From: Bisbaumannia pacifica
Lineage (GTDB): Bacteria > Pseudomonadota > Gammaproteobacteria > Pseudomonadales > Halomonadaceae
DNA: 64,000 bases
Direction: 5' to 3'
Assembly (NCBI RefSeq): GCF_007989625.1
Contig: NZ_BJUK01000018.1
Span: 1 to 64,000, forward strand
Part shown: positions 26,974-35,619 of the stretch, piece by piece
How the letters are laid out: each line of letters begins with the position of its first letter
Position numbering within the stretch: the stretch's first letter is position 1
The notes under the pieces: model-generated
The model's database searches: none
What the model saw: only the letters and a program-made list of their open reading frames with translations
Told to the model about the DNA's origin: nothing
Position numbers and translations under genes: made by a program

Positions 26974-27948
26974 ATGGCCAAGATCCTGACCCTGACCCTG
27001 AATCCCGCCCTGGACCTGTCGCTGCGCCTCGAGCGCCTAGTCCCCGGCGAGGTCAACCGCACCCGAGAGACCCATCTCGAGGCCGCCGGCAAGGGCGTCA
27101 ACGTCGCCCGGGTGCTGGTGGGCCTCGGCCATGAGGTCGCCGTGGCGGGCTTCCTCGGCGCCGACAACGACGGCCCCTTTCTGCGCGCCTTCCAGGCCCT
27201 GGGGGTGGAGGACGCCTGCTTGCGTCGTCCCGGCGAGACCCGCATCAACGCCAAGCTGGCCGAGGCGGATGGCCGGGTCACCGATATCAATGGCCCGGGA
27301 CTTTCCCTCACCGCCGGCGACCTGGCGGACCTGGAAGCGGAGCTGGCGGCGCGCCTGAGCGATCCCGCGCGGCGCCCCGACGCCCTGGTGATCGCCGGCA
27401 GCCTGCCACCGGGCCTGGCCCCGGCGGACCTGGCCGGGCTGATCACCCGCCTCAAGACTCATGGCCTGCCGCTCTGGGTGGACACCAGCGGTGAGGCGCT
27501 CGATGCTGCCATCGCCGCCGGCCCCGCCGCGGTCAAGCCCAACGAGGAGGAACTGGCCGCCTGGGCCGGCGAGTCCCTCGACTCGCCGGCGGCCCGGCGG
27601 CGTGCCGGCCTGCGCCTGCACGCCGCCGGCGTCGACGAGGCGGTGATCTCTGCCGGCGCCGAGGGCGTGCTCTGGGTGGGCCGGCGCGGCGCCTGGCAGG
27701 CGCTCCCCCCCGCCGTGGACGTGGCCAGCACCGTGGGCGCCGGCGACACCCTGGTCGCCGCCATGCTGCATGGGGTGCTGGCCGACTGGCCCGCCGAGCG
27801 CACCCTACGCCTGGCCACGGCCCTCTCCGCCGAGGCGGTCCGCCATCTCGGGGTGGGGAATCCCCAGGCCCCTGACCTCCATCAACTCCAACAACAGACC
27901 CGCGTGCGTCGTCTCAACGACGTGGACGCGGGGGGAGCCCTCGCATGA
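26974..27948 (+). CDS. fruK: 1-phosphofructokinase
   Basis: PfkB-family kinase of 324 residues that turns fructose 1-phosphate into fructose 1,6-bisphosphate. Family markers are TLTLNPALDLSLRLERLVPG, the substrate motif AAGKGVNVARVLVGLG, AGSLPPGL, KPNEEEL and the ATP/anion-hole motif STVGAGDTLVAAML with catalytic Asp. It is the middle gene of fruB-fruK-fruA; its stop overlaps the fruA start as ATGA. Confidence 0.96.
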   Translation: MAKILTLTLNPALDLSLRLERLVPGEVNRTRETHLEAAGKGVNVARVLVGLGHEVAVAGFLGADNDGPFLRAFQALGVEDACLRRPGETRINAKLAEADGRVTDINGPGLSLTAGDLADLEAELAARLSDPARRPDALVIAGSLPPGLAPADLAGLITRLKTHGLPLWVDTSGEALDAAIAAGPAAVKPNEEELAAWAGESLDSPAARRRAGLRLHAAGVDEAVISAGAEGVLWVGRRGAWQALPPAVDVASTVGAGDTLVAAMLHGVLADWPAERTLRLATALSAEAVRHLGVGNPQAPDLHQLQQQTRVRRLNDVDAGGALA

Positions 27949-29681
27949 ACGTCGTCCTCGTGACCGCCTGCCCCAGCGGCATGGCCACCACCTTCCTCGC
28001 CGCCCGCCGCCTGGAGCAGGCCGCCGGCCGGCTCGGCTGGCAGGCCCGGGTGGAGATGCATAGCCAGCTCGAACCCGTCACCCCCCTGACGGAGGAGCAG
28101 ATCGCCGCCGCCGATCTGGTGGTGGTGGCCGCGGAGCGGGTACCGGAGCCGGCACGCTTCGCCGGCAAGCGCCTCTTCCAGGCCCCGCTGGCCGAGGCCC
28201 TGGCCGACCCCGCGGCCTTCCTGGCACGGGCCGAGCGGGACGCCAGCGACTTCACCGCCCCGGCCGCCGAGGCCCCGGCGGCTTCCGCCGGCGCCACGCG
28301 CATCGTGGCGGTGACCGCCTGTCCCACCGGGGTGGCGCATACCTTTATGGCGGCGGAGGCCCTGAGTGAGGCGGGCAAGGCGCTGGGCCACGAGATCCGC
28401 GTCGAGACCCAGGGCTCGGTGGGCGCCCAGGACCAGCTCACCGAGGCGGAGATCGCCGCCGCCGAGGTGGTGATCCTGGCCTGCGATATCGAGGTGGATC
28501 CCACCCGCTTCGCCGGCAAGCGGGTCTACCGCACCTCCACCGGTAACGCCTTGAAGAAGGCCCAGGCCACCATTATGGCGGCGCTGGAGCACGCCGAGGT
28601 GGAGAGCGCCGGCGGCGCCACATCCTCGGGCACGGGCGAGGCGAAGAAGGGCATCAAGGAGAAGGGCGTCTACAAGCACCTGCTCACCGGGGTCTCCTTT
28701 ATGCTGCCCATGGTGGTGGCCGGGGGCCTGCTGATCGCGCTTTCCTTCGTGTTCGGCATCGAGGCCTTCCAGGAGGAGGGGACGCTGGCCGCGGCGCTGA
28801 TGCAGATCGGCGGCGGCACCGCCTTCGCGCTGATGATCCCGGTGCTGGCCGGCTATATCGCCTACTCCATCGCCGACCGCCCCGGCATCGCCCCCGGCAT
28901 GATCGGCGGCATGCTGGCGGCCAATATCGGCGCCGGCTTTATCGGCGGCATCCTCGCCGGCTTCCTGGCCGGCTATGTGGCGCTGGCCGTGGCGCGCCAC
29001 GTCAAGCTGCCCCCGAGCGTCGAGTCCCTCAAGCCGATCCTGATCATCCCCCTGGTGGCCAGCCTGGTCACCGGCCTGACGATGATCTATATCGTCGGCG
29101 AGCCGGTGGCGGCCGTGCTCTCCGCCCTGACCACCTTCCTCGAGGGCATGGGGTCCACCAACGCCGTGCTGCTGGGCATCCTGCTCGGCTCGATGATGTG
29201 TTTCGACCTGGGCGGTCCGGTCAACAAGGCCGCCTACACCTTCGGCGTCGGCCTGCTGGCCTCCGAGACCTATGGTCCCATGGCGGCGATCATGGCCGCC
29301 GGCATGGTACCGGCCATCGGCATGGGCATCGCCAGCTTCGTGGCCCGTAACAAGTTCTCCGAGCCGGAGCGGGAGGCGGGCAAGGCCTCCTTCGTGCTGG
29401 GCTTCTGCTTTATCAGCGAGGGCGCCATCCCCTTCGCCGCCAAGGACCCGCTGCGGGTGATTCCTGCCTGCATGCTGGGGGGCGCGGTGACCGGGGCCCT
29501 CTCCATGCTGGTGGGCGCCAAGCTGATGGCTCCCCACGGCGGCATCTTCGTGCTGCTGATTCCCAACGCCATCACCCCGGCGCTGCTCTACCTGGGCGCC
29601 ATCGTGATCGGCTCGCTGATCACCGGCCTGGGCTATGCCATGATCAAGCGCGGCGCCGCCCCGGTGGCGGTGGCCGCCTGA
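27945..29681 (+). CDS. fruA: PTS fructose-specific EIIBC component
   Basis: Inner-membrane sugar phosphotransferase of 578 residues. Order: EIIB'-like domain (1-100), EIIB (117-215) with phospho-Cys126 in TACPTGVAHTFMAAEAL, and EIIC (about 240-578) with GVSFMLPMVVAGGLLIALSF, FDLGGPVNKAAYTFG and ISEGAIPFAAKDP. The EIIB' domain keeps a Cys9 in VTACPSGMATTF, whereas E. coli EIIB' lacks it. Imports fructose as fructose 1-phosphate. A terminator follows 24 bases after the stop. Confidence 0.95.
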   Translation: MNVVLVTACPSGMATTFLAARRLEQAAGRLGWQARVEMHSQLEPVTPLTEEQIAAADLVVVAAERVPEPARFAGKRLFQAPLAEALADPAAFLARAERDASDFTAPAAEAPAASAGATRIVAVTACPTGVAHTFMAAEALSEAGKALGHEIRVETQGSVGAQDQLTEAEIAAAEVVILACDIEVDPTRFAGKRVYRTSTGNALKKAQATIMAALEHAEVESAGGATSSGTGEAKKGIKEKGVYKHLLTGVSFMLPMVVAGGLLIALSFVFGIEAFQEEGTLAAALMQIGGGTAFALMIPVLAGYIAYSIADRPGIAPGMIGGMLAANIGAGFIGGILAGFLAGYVALAVARHVKLPPSVESLKPILIIPLVASLVTGLTMIYIVGEPVAAVLSALTTFLEGMGSTNAVLLGILLGSMMCFDLGGPVNKAAYTFGVGLLASETYGPMAAIMAAGMVPAIGMGIASFVARNKFSEPEREAGKASFVLGFCFISEGAIPFAAKDPLRVIPACMLGGAVTGALSMLVGAKLMAPHGGIFVLLIPNAITPALLYLGAIVIGSLITGLGYAMIKRGAAPVAVAA

Positions 29682-29705
29682 GCGACCCGCGCGGCGCGCA
29701 AGCCA

Positions 29706-29737
29706 AGGGCATGGCCATGATGGCCATGCCCTTTTTG
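29706..29737 (+). terminator. Intrinsic terminator of fruBKA
   Basis: AGGGCATGGCC-ATGAT-GGCCATGCCCT is a perfect 11 bp stem whose last base starts a run of five T residues. Confidence 0.9.
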
Positions 29738-29809
29738 TTAGGTTCTTCGCACTCTGGCGTGAATGCCATGCTGGAAGATTCTATGCTGCCCCCCAAACCG
29801 CCACCGTGG

Positions 29810-29908
29810 TTGCTGTGGGAGCTCGGATTCTTCCGAGCGATTGGCGCCGCCAGGCGCCCTGGGGGGTCTGACCCATCACTCGGCATAGCCGAGTTCCCAC
29901 AACAGCAA
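29810..29908. repeat. Multi-hairpin intergenic element
   Basis: Outer arms TTGCTGTGGGAGCTCGG (29810-29826) and CCGAGTTCCCACAACAGCAA (29889-29908) pair with one bulge. Inside are CTCGG/CCGAG (29822-29837), GGCGCC/GGCGCC (29843-29858), GGGTC/GACCC (29864-29874) and ACTCGGC/GCCGAGT (29878-29894). The 474 bp gap between fruA and the monooxygenase gene holds this, the fruA terminator and a repeat fragment at 30002-30024, but no gene. The packing resembles a small non-autonomous mobile element or structured RNA. Confidence 0.55.
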
Positions 29909-30001
29909 GCCGGAGATCTGCCATGTCGTGGTTTTACGCTAAGTCTGAGCAGAATCTCTTTTTGGGAGGGCTTATCGTTGGAGAATGGCCGAGGGGCGTG
30001 T

Positions 30002-30024
30002 CCCCAGCGCTCCTTAGCCATTCC
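30002..30024 (-). repeat. Left-end fragment of the dispersed structured repeat
   Basis: On the minus strand, 21 of 23 bases match the left flank and start of the repeat copy at 55768-55790 (GGAAT, GCTAAGG, GCGCTGGGG). The rest of the element is missing. Confidence 0.5.
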
Positions 30025-30155
30025 CTCTCTGCGCGGTGGTAGAGACGCGCCGAGAAATGGTGTACTTTTTGCATCCCCCATGCAGGGGGCCTTACCCGGC
30101 CCCGACTGCCGAGGCGACCCTACCCGGGGCGCCGTGTGGATCGAGGAGATACACG

Positions 30156-30734
30156 ATGTCACCCGTCACCCTGATGGTGGCCCGCCGCGTGGCCCGCGGC
30201 CGCTACCCCGACTTTATGGCCTGGCTCGACGAGGGCCGCGAGCTCGCCGCCGACTTCCGTGGTTACCTGGGCTCCGGTGTGCTGGCGCCGCCCCCCGGCG
30301 ACGACGAGTACCAGATCATCTTCCGCTTCAGCGATGCCGAGACCCTCGACGCCTGGGAGCACTCCGCCTCCCGGCGCGCCTGGCTCGAACGCGGCGAGGG
30401 CCTCTACCTGGCGCCCCACGCGCACCGCGCCACCGGCCTCGATAGCTGGTTCCGCGAGGCCGGCGGCCAGACTCCGCCGCGCTGGAAGCAGGCGGTGGCC
30501 ATCTGGCTGGCCTTCTTCCCGGTCTCCCTGGGCCATCAATGGCTATTTGGCGAGGCCTTGGCGAGCCTGCCCCTGGTGCTCAAGGTGTTGGCCACCACCC
30601 TGATGCTGACTCCGGTGATGGTGTTCCTGTTCATCCCTTTGGTGACCCGCTGGCTGGCGCCCTGGCTCACTGCCCGCCCCGGCCGCACCAACAGAGGGCG
30701 CCTGGCACGCTTCTGGCACCAGCTTAGGGCCTGA
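30156..30734 (+). CDS. Antibiotic biosynthesis monooxygenase (ABM) domain protein with C-terminal membrane helices
   Basis: Protein of 192 residues. Residues 1-95 form an ABM-like ferredoxin fold: MSPVTLMVARRVARGRYPDF, FRGYLGSGVL, EYQIIFRFSDAETLDAWEHS and SRRAWLERGE. Residues 108-175 give two transmembrane helices (WLAFFPVSLGHQWLFG and the Leu/Val-rich LMLTPVMVFLFIPLV), and the tail is basic. The ATG at 30156 has GAGGAG upstream; earlier in-frame starts add implausible sequence. Function unknown; ABM domains handle quinone-like compounds or heme in other proteins. Confidence 0.78.
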   Translation: MSPVTLMVARRVARGRYPDFMAWLDEGRELAADFRGYLGSGVLAPPPGDDEYQIIFRFSDAETLDAWEHSASRRAWLERGEGLYLAPHAHRATGLDSWFREAGGQTPPRWKQAVAIWLAFFPVSLGHQWLFGEALASLPLVLKVLATTLMLTPVMVFLFIPLVTRWLAPWLTARPGRTNRGRLARFWHQLRA

Positions 30735-30810
30735 TTCCTAGCAAGTGGCGGCTTATCCCGGCGTTTCTCGGGCTGCTAGACTGGCCGCAGATCGAGAAGG
30801 ATGCCCTGCC

Positions 30811-31962
30811 ATGCGCGATACCGTCGCCCCGCCTTTGTGCCAGGCCGATAGCCGGGCCCGAGACCCCGAGACCGCCGCCGCCGAGCTGGCGGCGGCGCTG
30901 CGCCATCCCCACCTGGGCCTGGTGCTGTTCTTCTGCAGCGCCGAGTATCCCCTGGCGGCGCTGGGCGAGGCCTTGACCGCCGCCTTCGGCGAGGTGCCCG
31001 TCGCCGGCTGCACCACTGCCGGGGAGATCACCACCGAGGGTTATGGCCGGGGACGAGTGGTCGCCATCGGCTTCGATGCTCGTCACTTCGCGGTCTCCCT
31101 GGGCCTGGTCACCGACCTGGAGGCCTTCGACCTGGTCCAGGCCCAGCGCCTCTGCGACGACCTGCTGGCCGACTGCCGGCGGCACGCCCTGGCGCCCATC
31201 GCCGAGCAGACCTTCGTGATGACCCTGCTGGACGGCCTTTCCAGCCGCGAGGAGCAGGTCCTGGCGACCCTGGACGCGGCCCTGGGCAGCATCCCCAGCT
31301 TCGGGGGCTCGGCGGGGGACGACAATCACCTGGCCCATACCCATGTGTTCTGCGAGGGGCGCTTCCATGGCGAGGCGGCGGTGGTGGTGGCCGTCAATAC
31401 CCGGCTGCCCTTCGAGGTCTTCAGCACCCACCACCTGCGCCCGCGGGTCGAGAAGCTGGTGGTCACCCGCGCCGACCGGGAGCGACGCCGGGTGTTGGAG
31501 CTCAACGGCGTCCCCGCCGTCGAGGCCTATGCCCGGCTGGTGGGACTGGCCCCCGAGGCCCTGGACGCCGGGGTCTTCGCTCGCCATCCCCTGGCGGTAC
31601 GCATCGGCGAGGATTACTTCGTGCGCTCCATTCAGCGAGTCAATGCGGATGGCAGCCTGAGCTTCTACTGTGCGGTGGAGACTGGCATCGTGCTGACCGC
31701 CATGACCCCGGCGCCGATCCTCGAGGACCTGGCCACCACCCTGGATGCCCTGGCCAGTCGTTTGGGCCCGCCGAGCCTGATCATCGGTTGCGACTGCTTC
31801 CTGCGGCGCCTGGAGATCGAGGCCCTGGGACAGCAGCAGGCGGCTTCCCGGCTGCTGCGGGAGCGTCGGGTGATCGGCTTCAATACCTATGGGGAGCAGC
31901 ACCATGGTCGACATATCAACCAGACCTTCACCGGCGTCGCCCTTGGATCTGCCAGGGGTTGA
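30811..31962 (+). CDS. FIST-domain protein, NosP-like nitric oxide sensor
   Basis: Cytoplasmic sensor of 383 residues (P. aeruginosa NosP is similar in size). It has the FIST N domain with VAGCTTAGEITTEGYG, FGGSAGDDNHLAHTHVF and VVVAVNTRLPFEVFSTHHLR, then the FIST C domain with YARLVGLAPEAL, FARHPLAVRIGEDYFVRSIQ, LIIGCDCFLRR and GFNTYGEQHHGRHINQTFTG. The downstream kinase starts inside its last 59 bases. In Pseudomonas, NosP binds heme and nitric oxide and controls the cotranscribed kinase NahK. The pairing here strongly suggests the same; heme binding itself cannot be read. Confidence 0.85.
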   Translation: MRDTVAPPLCQADSRARDPETAAAELAAALRHPHLGLVLFFCSAEYPLAALGEALTAAFGEVPVAGCTTAGEITTEGYGRGRVVAIGFDARHFAVSLGLVTDLEAFDLVQAQRLCDDLLADCRRHALAPIAEQTFVMTLLDGLSSREEQVLATLDAALGSIPSFGGSAGDDNHLAHTHVFCEGRFHGEAAVVVAVNTRLPFEVFSTHHLRPRVEKLVVTRADRERRRVLELNGVPAVEAYARLVGLAPEALDAGVFARHPLAVRIGEDYFVRSIQRVNADGSLSFYCAVETGIVLTAMTPAPILEDLATTLDALASRLGPPSLIIGCDCFLRRLEIEALGQQQAASRLLRERRVIGFNTYGEQHHGRHINQTFTGVALGSARG

Positions 31963-33250
31963 GCCGGGCCAGAGCCAGGCGGCGCTGGCCGAGGAGAACG
32001 CCCGCCTGCGGCGCATCTGTGCCGCCCTGATCGAGCGGGTGGAGTCCAGCGCCCAACCGGGCACCGCCCCCTATGCCGCCTTCGAGCATACGGTGGTGCT
32101 GGCCGAACAGGTGCGCGAGCGCACCGAGACCCTGCGCCACACCCTGGAGGCGCTGCGCGAGGCCAAGGCGGAGGCCGAGGCGGCCAACCTCTCCAAGAGC
32201 AAGTTCCTGGCCGCGGTCAGCCACGACCTGCTGCAGCCCCTCAATGCGGCACGCCTGTTCAGCAGTGCCCTGGAGTCCCAGGACCTGGGCGAGGAGCCGC
32301 GGCGCCTGGTGCGGCATATCGGGCGTTCCCTGCAGGACGTGGAGACGCTGCTGGGCACCCTGGTGGATATCTCGCGGCTGGATGCCGGGGTGCTGACGCC
32401 CGATCGCGGCAGCTTCGCGGTCGGAGAGCTGCTCGATGTGCTGGCCGAGGAGCATCGCCAGCTGGCCGCCGCCGAAGGGCTCGACTTCCACTATGTGCCG
32501 AGCCGGGCGGTCATCGACTCCGACCTGACCCTGCTGGCCCGGGTGGTGCGCAACCTGCTCGGCAATGCCATCCGCTATACGACGTCGGGGCGGGTGTTGC
32601 TGGGCTGCCGGCGTCGCGCCGAGGGGCTCGAGATCTGGGTGGTCGACAGCGGCAGCGGCATCGCCGAGGACCAGCAGCGGACGATCTTCGAGGAGTTTCG
32701 CCGCGGCCCCGCCGAGCGGGGCCGGCTCGACCGCGGCCTGGGCCTGGGGCTGGCCATCGTCGAGCGCATCGCCGGCCTGCTCGATCATCCCCTGGGGCTG
32801 GTCTCGCGGCCCGGGCGGGGCTCCCGGTTCTCGATCCGGATCCCCTATGGGCGGGCCTATCCGGCGCCGCCGCCGGAGGTCGGGGCGGAGGCGCCGCTGA
32901 GGGGGCTGACCGCCTGGGTGATCGATAACGACCCGGAGATCTGCATTGGCATGCGGGCCCTGCTCGAAGGCTGGGGGTGCGACGCCGTGACCGCGACCGG
33001 AGTCGACGACCTGGAGCGCGGCGAGAGGGCGGACCTGTTGATCGTCGATTATCACCTGGGCGAGACGGATGGCCTGGCGGTGGCGGCGCGATTGCGCCGG
33101 GAGTGGCCCGAGCTGCCGGTGATCCTGATCACCGCCTATCACGATGCCGAGCTCAAGGCGGCGGCACGGGCCCGGGGCTACGGCTATCTGCTCAAGCCGG
33201 TCAAGCCGCTGCGCCTCAAGATGGCCATGCTCGGCCTGCGGCGGCGCTGA
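31904..33250 (+). CDS. NahK-like hybrid sensor histidine kinase
   Basis: Soluble kinase of 448 residues without membrane segments. Coiled coil (about 60-97), HisKA with FLAAVSHDLLQPLNAARLF (His107), HATPase with RNLLGNAIRYT, DSGSGIAEDQ and GLGLGLAIVERI, then a receiver with LLIVDYHLGETDG (Asp382) and LLKPVKP. This matches the P. aeruginosa NahK/ErcS' group. I chose the ATG at 31904 because GGGGAG lies seven bases upstream; a start at 31889 lacks one. The 59 base overlap with the FIST gene implies coupled translation. It converges on the NarL-type gene with 18 bases between. Confidence 0.9.
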   Translation: MVDISTRPSPASPLDLPGVEPGQSQAALAEENARLRRICAALIERVESSAQPGTAPYAAFEHTVVLAEQVRERTETLRHTLEALREAKAEAEAANLSKSKFLAAVSHDLLQPLNAARLFSSALESQDLGEEPRRLVRHIGRSLQDVETLLGTLVDISRLDAGVLTPDRGSFAVGELLDVLAEEHRQLAAAEGLDFHYVPSRAVIDSDLTLLARVVRNLLGNAIRYTTSGRVLLGCRRRAEGLEIWVVDSGSGIAEDQQRTIFEEFRRGPAERGRLDRGLGLGLAIVERIAGLLDHPLGLVSRPGRGSRFSIRIPYGRAYPAPPPEVGAEAPLRGLTAWVIDNDPEICIGMRALLEGWGCDAVTATGVDDLERGERADLLIVDYHLGETDGLAVAARLRREWPELPVILITAYHDAELKAAARARGYGYLLKPVKPLRLKMAMLGLRRR

Positions 33251-33268
33251 GTCAGCCGCGCCGCCGAG

Positions 33269-33910
33269 TCAGTCGCGCCGCTGCCAGTCGCTGGCCAGCA
33301 GGATCGCTTGGACCCGGCTGCTGACCCTGAGCTTGCGCAGGATCGCCGAGACATGGGTCTTGACGGTGGTCTCGGCGATGGCCAGGCGGTAGGCGATCAT
33401 CTTGTTGGACTCCCCCCGCACCATATGCGCCAGCACCTCGCGCTGCTTGTCGGTCAGCCCCGTCAGGGGACTCTCCCCGAGGGGAGCAGGCGACGGGGCG
33501 GGGGCGGGCGGGGCGCGCATGATGGTCGGCGGCAGATAGACCTGGCCGTCGAGCACCTGGCGCAGGGCGTCGATCAGCGTCTCCCGGGGCGTCGACTTGG
33601 GGATATAGCCCACGGCGCCCAGCTCCAGGGCCTCGAGCACGGTGGCCCGCTGCTGTTCGGCGGAGACGATCACCACCGCCAGCTCCGGCGCCGCCTCGCG
33701 CAGCCGGGCCAGGCCGCTCAGGCCGTCGGCGTCCGGCAGTCCCAGGTCGAGTAGCACCAGGTCCAGGGCCTCATGGGTCGCGGCCAGCCGCAGTGCCTCG
33801 GTGAGACTGGCCGCCTCGAGGACCTCGCTGGCCTCGAGGCCGGCGGCGATCACGCCGCTAATCGCTTCGCGAAACAGGGGATGGTCGTCGGCCACCAGCA
33901 ACCTATGCAT
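33269..33910 (-). CDS. NarL/LuxR-type response regulator (ErbR-like)
   Basis: Regulator of 213 residues. The receiver has LLVADDHPLFREAI, phospho-Asp55 in LVLLDLGLPDADG, and VIVSAEQ and YIPKSTP; the C-terminal helix-turn-helix is LTDKQREVLAHMVRGESNKM and later AETTVKTHVSAILRKL. GAGGAG lies five bases before the ATG. It is divergent from exaC and converges with the NahK-like kinase. The set of sensor, kinase, LuxR regulator and aldehyde dehydrogenase resembles the exa/erb alcohol-oxidation region of Pseudomonas, so this regulator probably controls exaC. Confidence 0.9.
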   Translation of the reverse strand: MHRLLVADDHPLFREAISGVIAAGLEASEVLEAASLTEALRLAATHEALDLVLLDLGLPDADGLSGLARLREAAPELAVVIVSAEQQRATVLEALELGAVGYIPKSTPRETLIDALRQVLDGQVYLPPTIMRAPPAPAPSPAPLGESPLTGLTDKQREVLAHMVRGESNKMIAYRLAIAETTVKTHVSAILRKLRVSSRVQAILLASDWQRRD

Positions 33911-33934
33911 GGACGCTCCTCGTTGTCGATAGTC

Positions 33935-33964
33935 GCCTCCTCCCAAAGGAGGAGGCCTCCTCCT
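33935..33964. promoter_or_regulatory. Overlapping palindromes between response regulator and exaC
   Basis: GCCTCCTCC-CAAA-GGAGGAGGC (33935-33956) and the perfect 18 bp palindrome AGGAGGAGGCCTCCTCCT (33947-33964) share their middle arm and so exclude each other as hairpins. They may be operators, or mRNA structure in the exaC leader. Confidence 0.45.
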
Positions 33965-34048
33965 GCCATGGCATGATGCCCCGACTGTCGCCGTTGGCCA
34001 ACACTGGGAGGTGTCCGATTCGACAACGATAATTTCAGGAGATACGCC

Positions 34049-35569
34049 ATGATCTACGCCAATCCCGGTCAGCCCGGCGCGGTGGTCGGCTTCGAGTCCC
34101 GTTATGGCAACTATATCGGCGGCGAGTTCGTGCCACCGGTGAAGGGCCAGTACTTCGACAACGTCAGCCCGGTCAATGGCCAGGTGTTCTGCGAGATCCC
34201 GCGCTCGGGTGCCGAGGATATTGAGCTGGCCCTGGACGCCGCCCACCGGGCTGCCCCGGCCTGGGGCAAGACCGCCGCTGCCGAGCGCAGCAATCTCCTG
34301 CTGAAGATCGCCGATCGCATCGAGCAGAACCTCGAGGCCCTGGCCGTGGCCGAGACCTGGGACAACGGCAAGGCGGTGCGCGAGACCCTCAACGCCGACC
34401 TGCCGCTGGCCATCGACCACTTCCGTTACTTCGCCGGCTGCCTGCGCGCCCAGGAGGGCACCGCCGCCGATATCGACGCCAATACCGTGGCCTACCACTT
34501 CCACGAGCCGCTGGGCGTGGTGGGGCAGATCATCCCCTGGAACTTCCCGCTGCTGATGGCCACCTGGAAGCTGGCCCCGGCGCTGGCCGCCGGCAACTGC
34601 GTGGTGATGAAACCCGCCGAGCAGACCCCGGCCTCGATCCTCAAGCTGATGGAAGTGATCGGTGACCTGCTGCCGCCGGGGGTGGTCAATATCGTCAACG
34701 GCTACGGTGCCGAGGCCGGCCAGGCGCTGGCCACCAGCAAGCGCATCGCCAAGATCGCCTTTACCGGCTCCACCCCGGTGGGCGCGCATATCCTCAAGTG
34801 CGCCGCCGACAACATCATCCCCTCCACCGTGGAGCTGGGCGGCAAGTCGCCGAACATCTACTTCGCCGACATCATGAACGCCGAGCCGGCATTCATCGAC
34901 AAGGCCGCCGAGGGGCTGGTGCTGGCCTTCTTCAATCAGGGCGAGGTGTGTACCTGCCCGTCCCGGGCGCTGATCCAGGAGTCCATGTACGACGCTTTCA
35001 TGGCCCGGGTCATGGACAAGGTCAGCCAGATCAAGCGCGGCAACCCCCTGGACACCGAGGTGCAGGTGGGCGCTCAGGCCTCCCAGGAGCAGTTCGACAA
35101 GATCCTGTCCTATATGGAGATCGCCAGGGAGGAGGGCGCCGAGTTCCTCACCGGTGGCGACAAGGAGAGCCTCGAGGCGGGCATCGACCAGGGCTACTAC
35201 ATCCAGCCGACCCTGGTGAAGGGCCATAACAAGATGCGCGTCTTCCAGGAGGAGATCTTCGGCCCGGTGGTGGCGGTGACCACCTTCAAGGACGAGGCCG
35301 AGGCGCTGGCCATCGCCAACGACACCGAGTTCGGCCTGGGCGCCGGGGTCTGGAGCCGCGATATCAACGTCGCCTTCCGCATGGGGCGCGGCATCCAGGC
35401 CGGTCGCGTCTGGACCAACTGCTACCACCAGTATCCGGCGCATGCCGCCTTCGGCGGCTACAAGAAGTCTGGCGTCGGCCGCGAGACCCACAAGGTGGCC
35501 CTCGAGCACTACCAGCAGACCAAGAACCTGCTGGTCAGCTACGACATCAACCCGCTGGGTTTCTTCTGA
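34049..35569 (+). CDS. exaC: NAD-dependent aldehyde dehydrogenase (ExaC/AcoD type)
   Basis: Cytoplasmic enzyme of 506 residues that oxidises acetaldehyde and similar aldehydes to acids. It has [20 protein letters not shown] and FTGSTPVG for cofactor binding, catalytic Glu262 in VELGGKSPN and catalytic Cys301 in [21 protein letters not shown] and the C-terminal [15 protein letters not shown] are also present. The start [20 protein letters not shown] and length are those of the ExaC/AldB group that works after alcohol dehydrogenases. It is divergent from the NarL-type regulator. No PQQ-alcohol dehydrogenase is in the window. Confidence 0.93.
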   Translation: MIYANPGQPGAVVGFESRYGNYIGGEFVPPVKGQYFDNVSPVNGQVFCEIPRSGAEDIELALDAAHRAAPAWGKTAAAERSNLLLKIADRIEQNLEALAVAETWDNGKAVRETLNADLPLAIDHFRYFAGCLRAQEGTAADIDANTVAYHFHEPLGVVGQIIPWNFPLLMATWKLAPALAAGNCVVMKPAEQTPASILKLMEVIGDLLPPGVVNIVNGYGAEAGQALATSKRIAKIAFTGSTPVGAHILKCAADNIIPSTVELGGKSPNIYFADIMNAEPAFIDKAAEGLVLAFFNQGEVCTCPSRALIQESMYDAFMARVMDKVSQIKRGNPLDTEVQVGAQASQEQFDKILSYMEIAREEGAEFLTGGDKESLEAGIDQGYYIQPTLVKGHNKMRVFQEEIFGPVVAVTTFKDEAEALAIANDTEFGLGAGVWSRDINVAFRMGRGIQAGRVWTNCYHQYPAHAAFGGYKKSGVGRETHKVALEHYQQTKNLLVSYDINPLGFF

Positions 35570-35590
35570 TCCCTTCGGGGAGCGACAGCC

Positions 35591-35614
35591 GCGGGGGCGC
35601 CATGGCGCCCCCGC
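35591..35614. terminator. Bidirectional hairpin between exaC and the thioredoxin-like gene
   Basis: GCGGGGGCGCC-AT-GGCGCCCCCGC is an 11 bp perfect stem between two convergent genes. There is no T run. Confidence 0.6.
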
Positions 35615-35619
35615 CGTCG

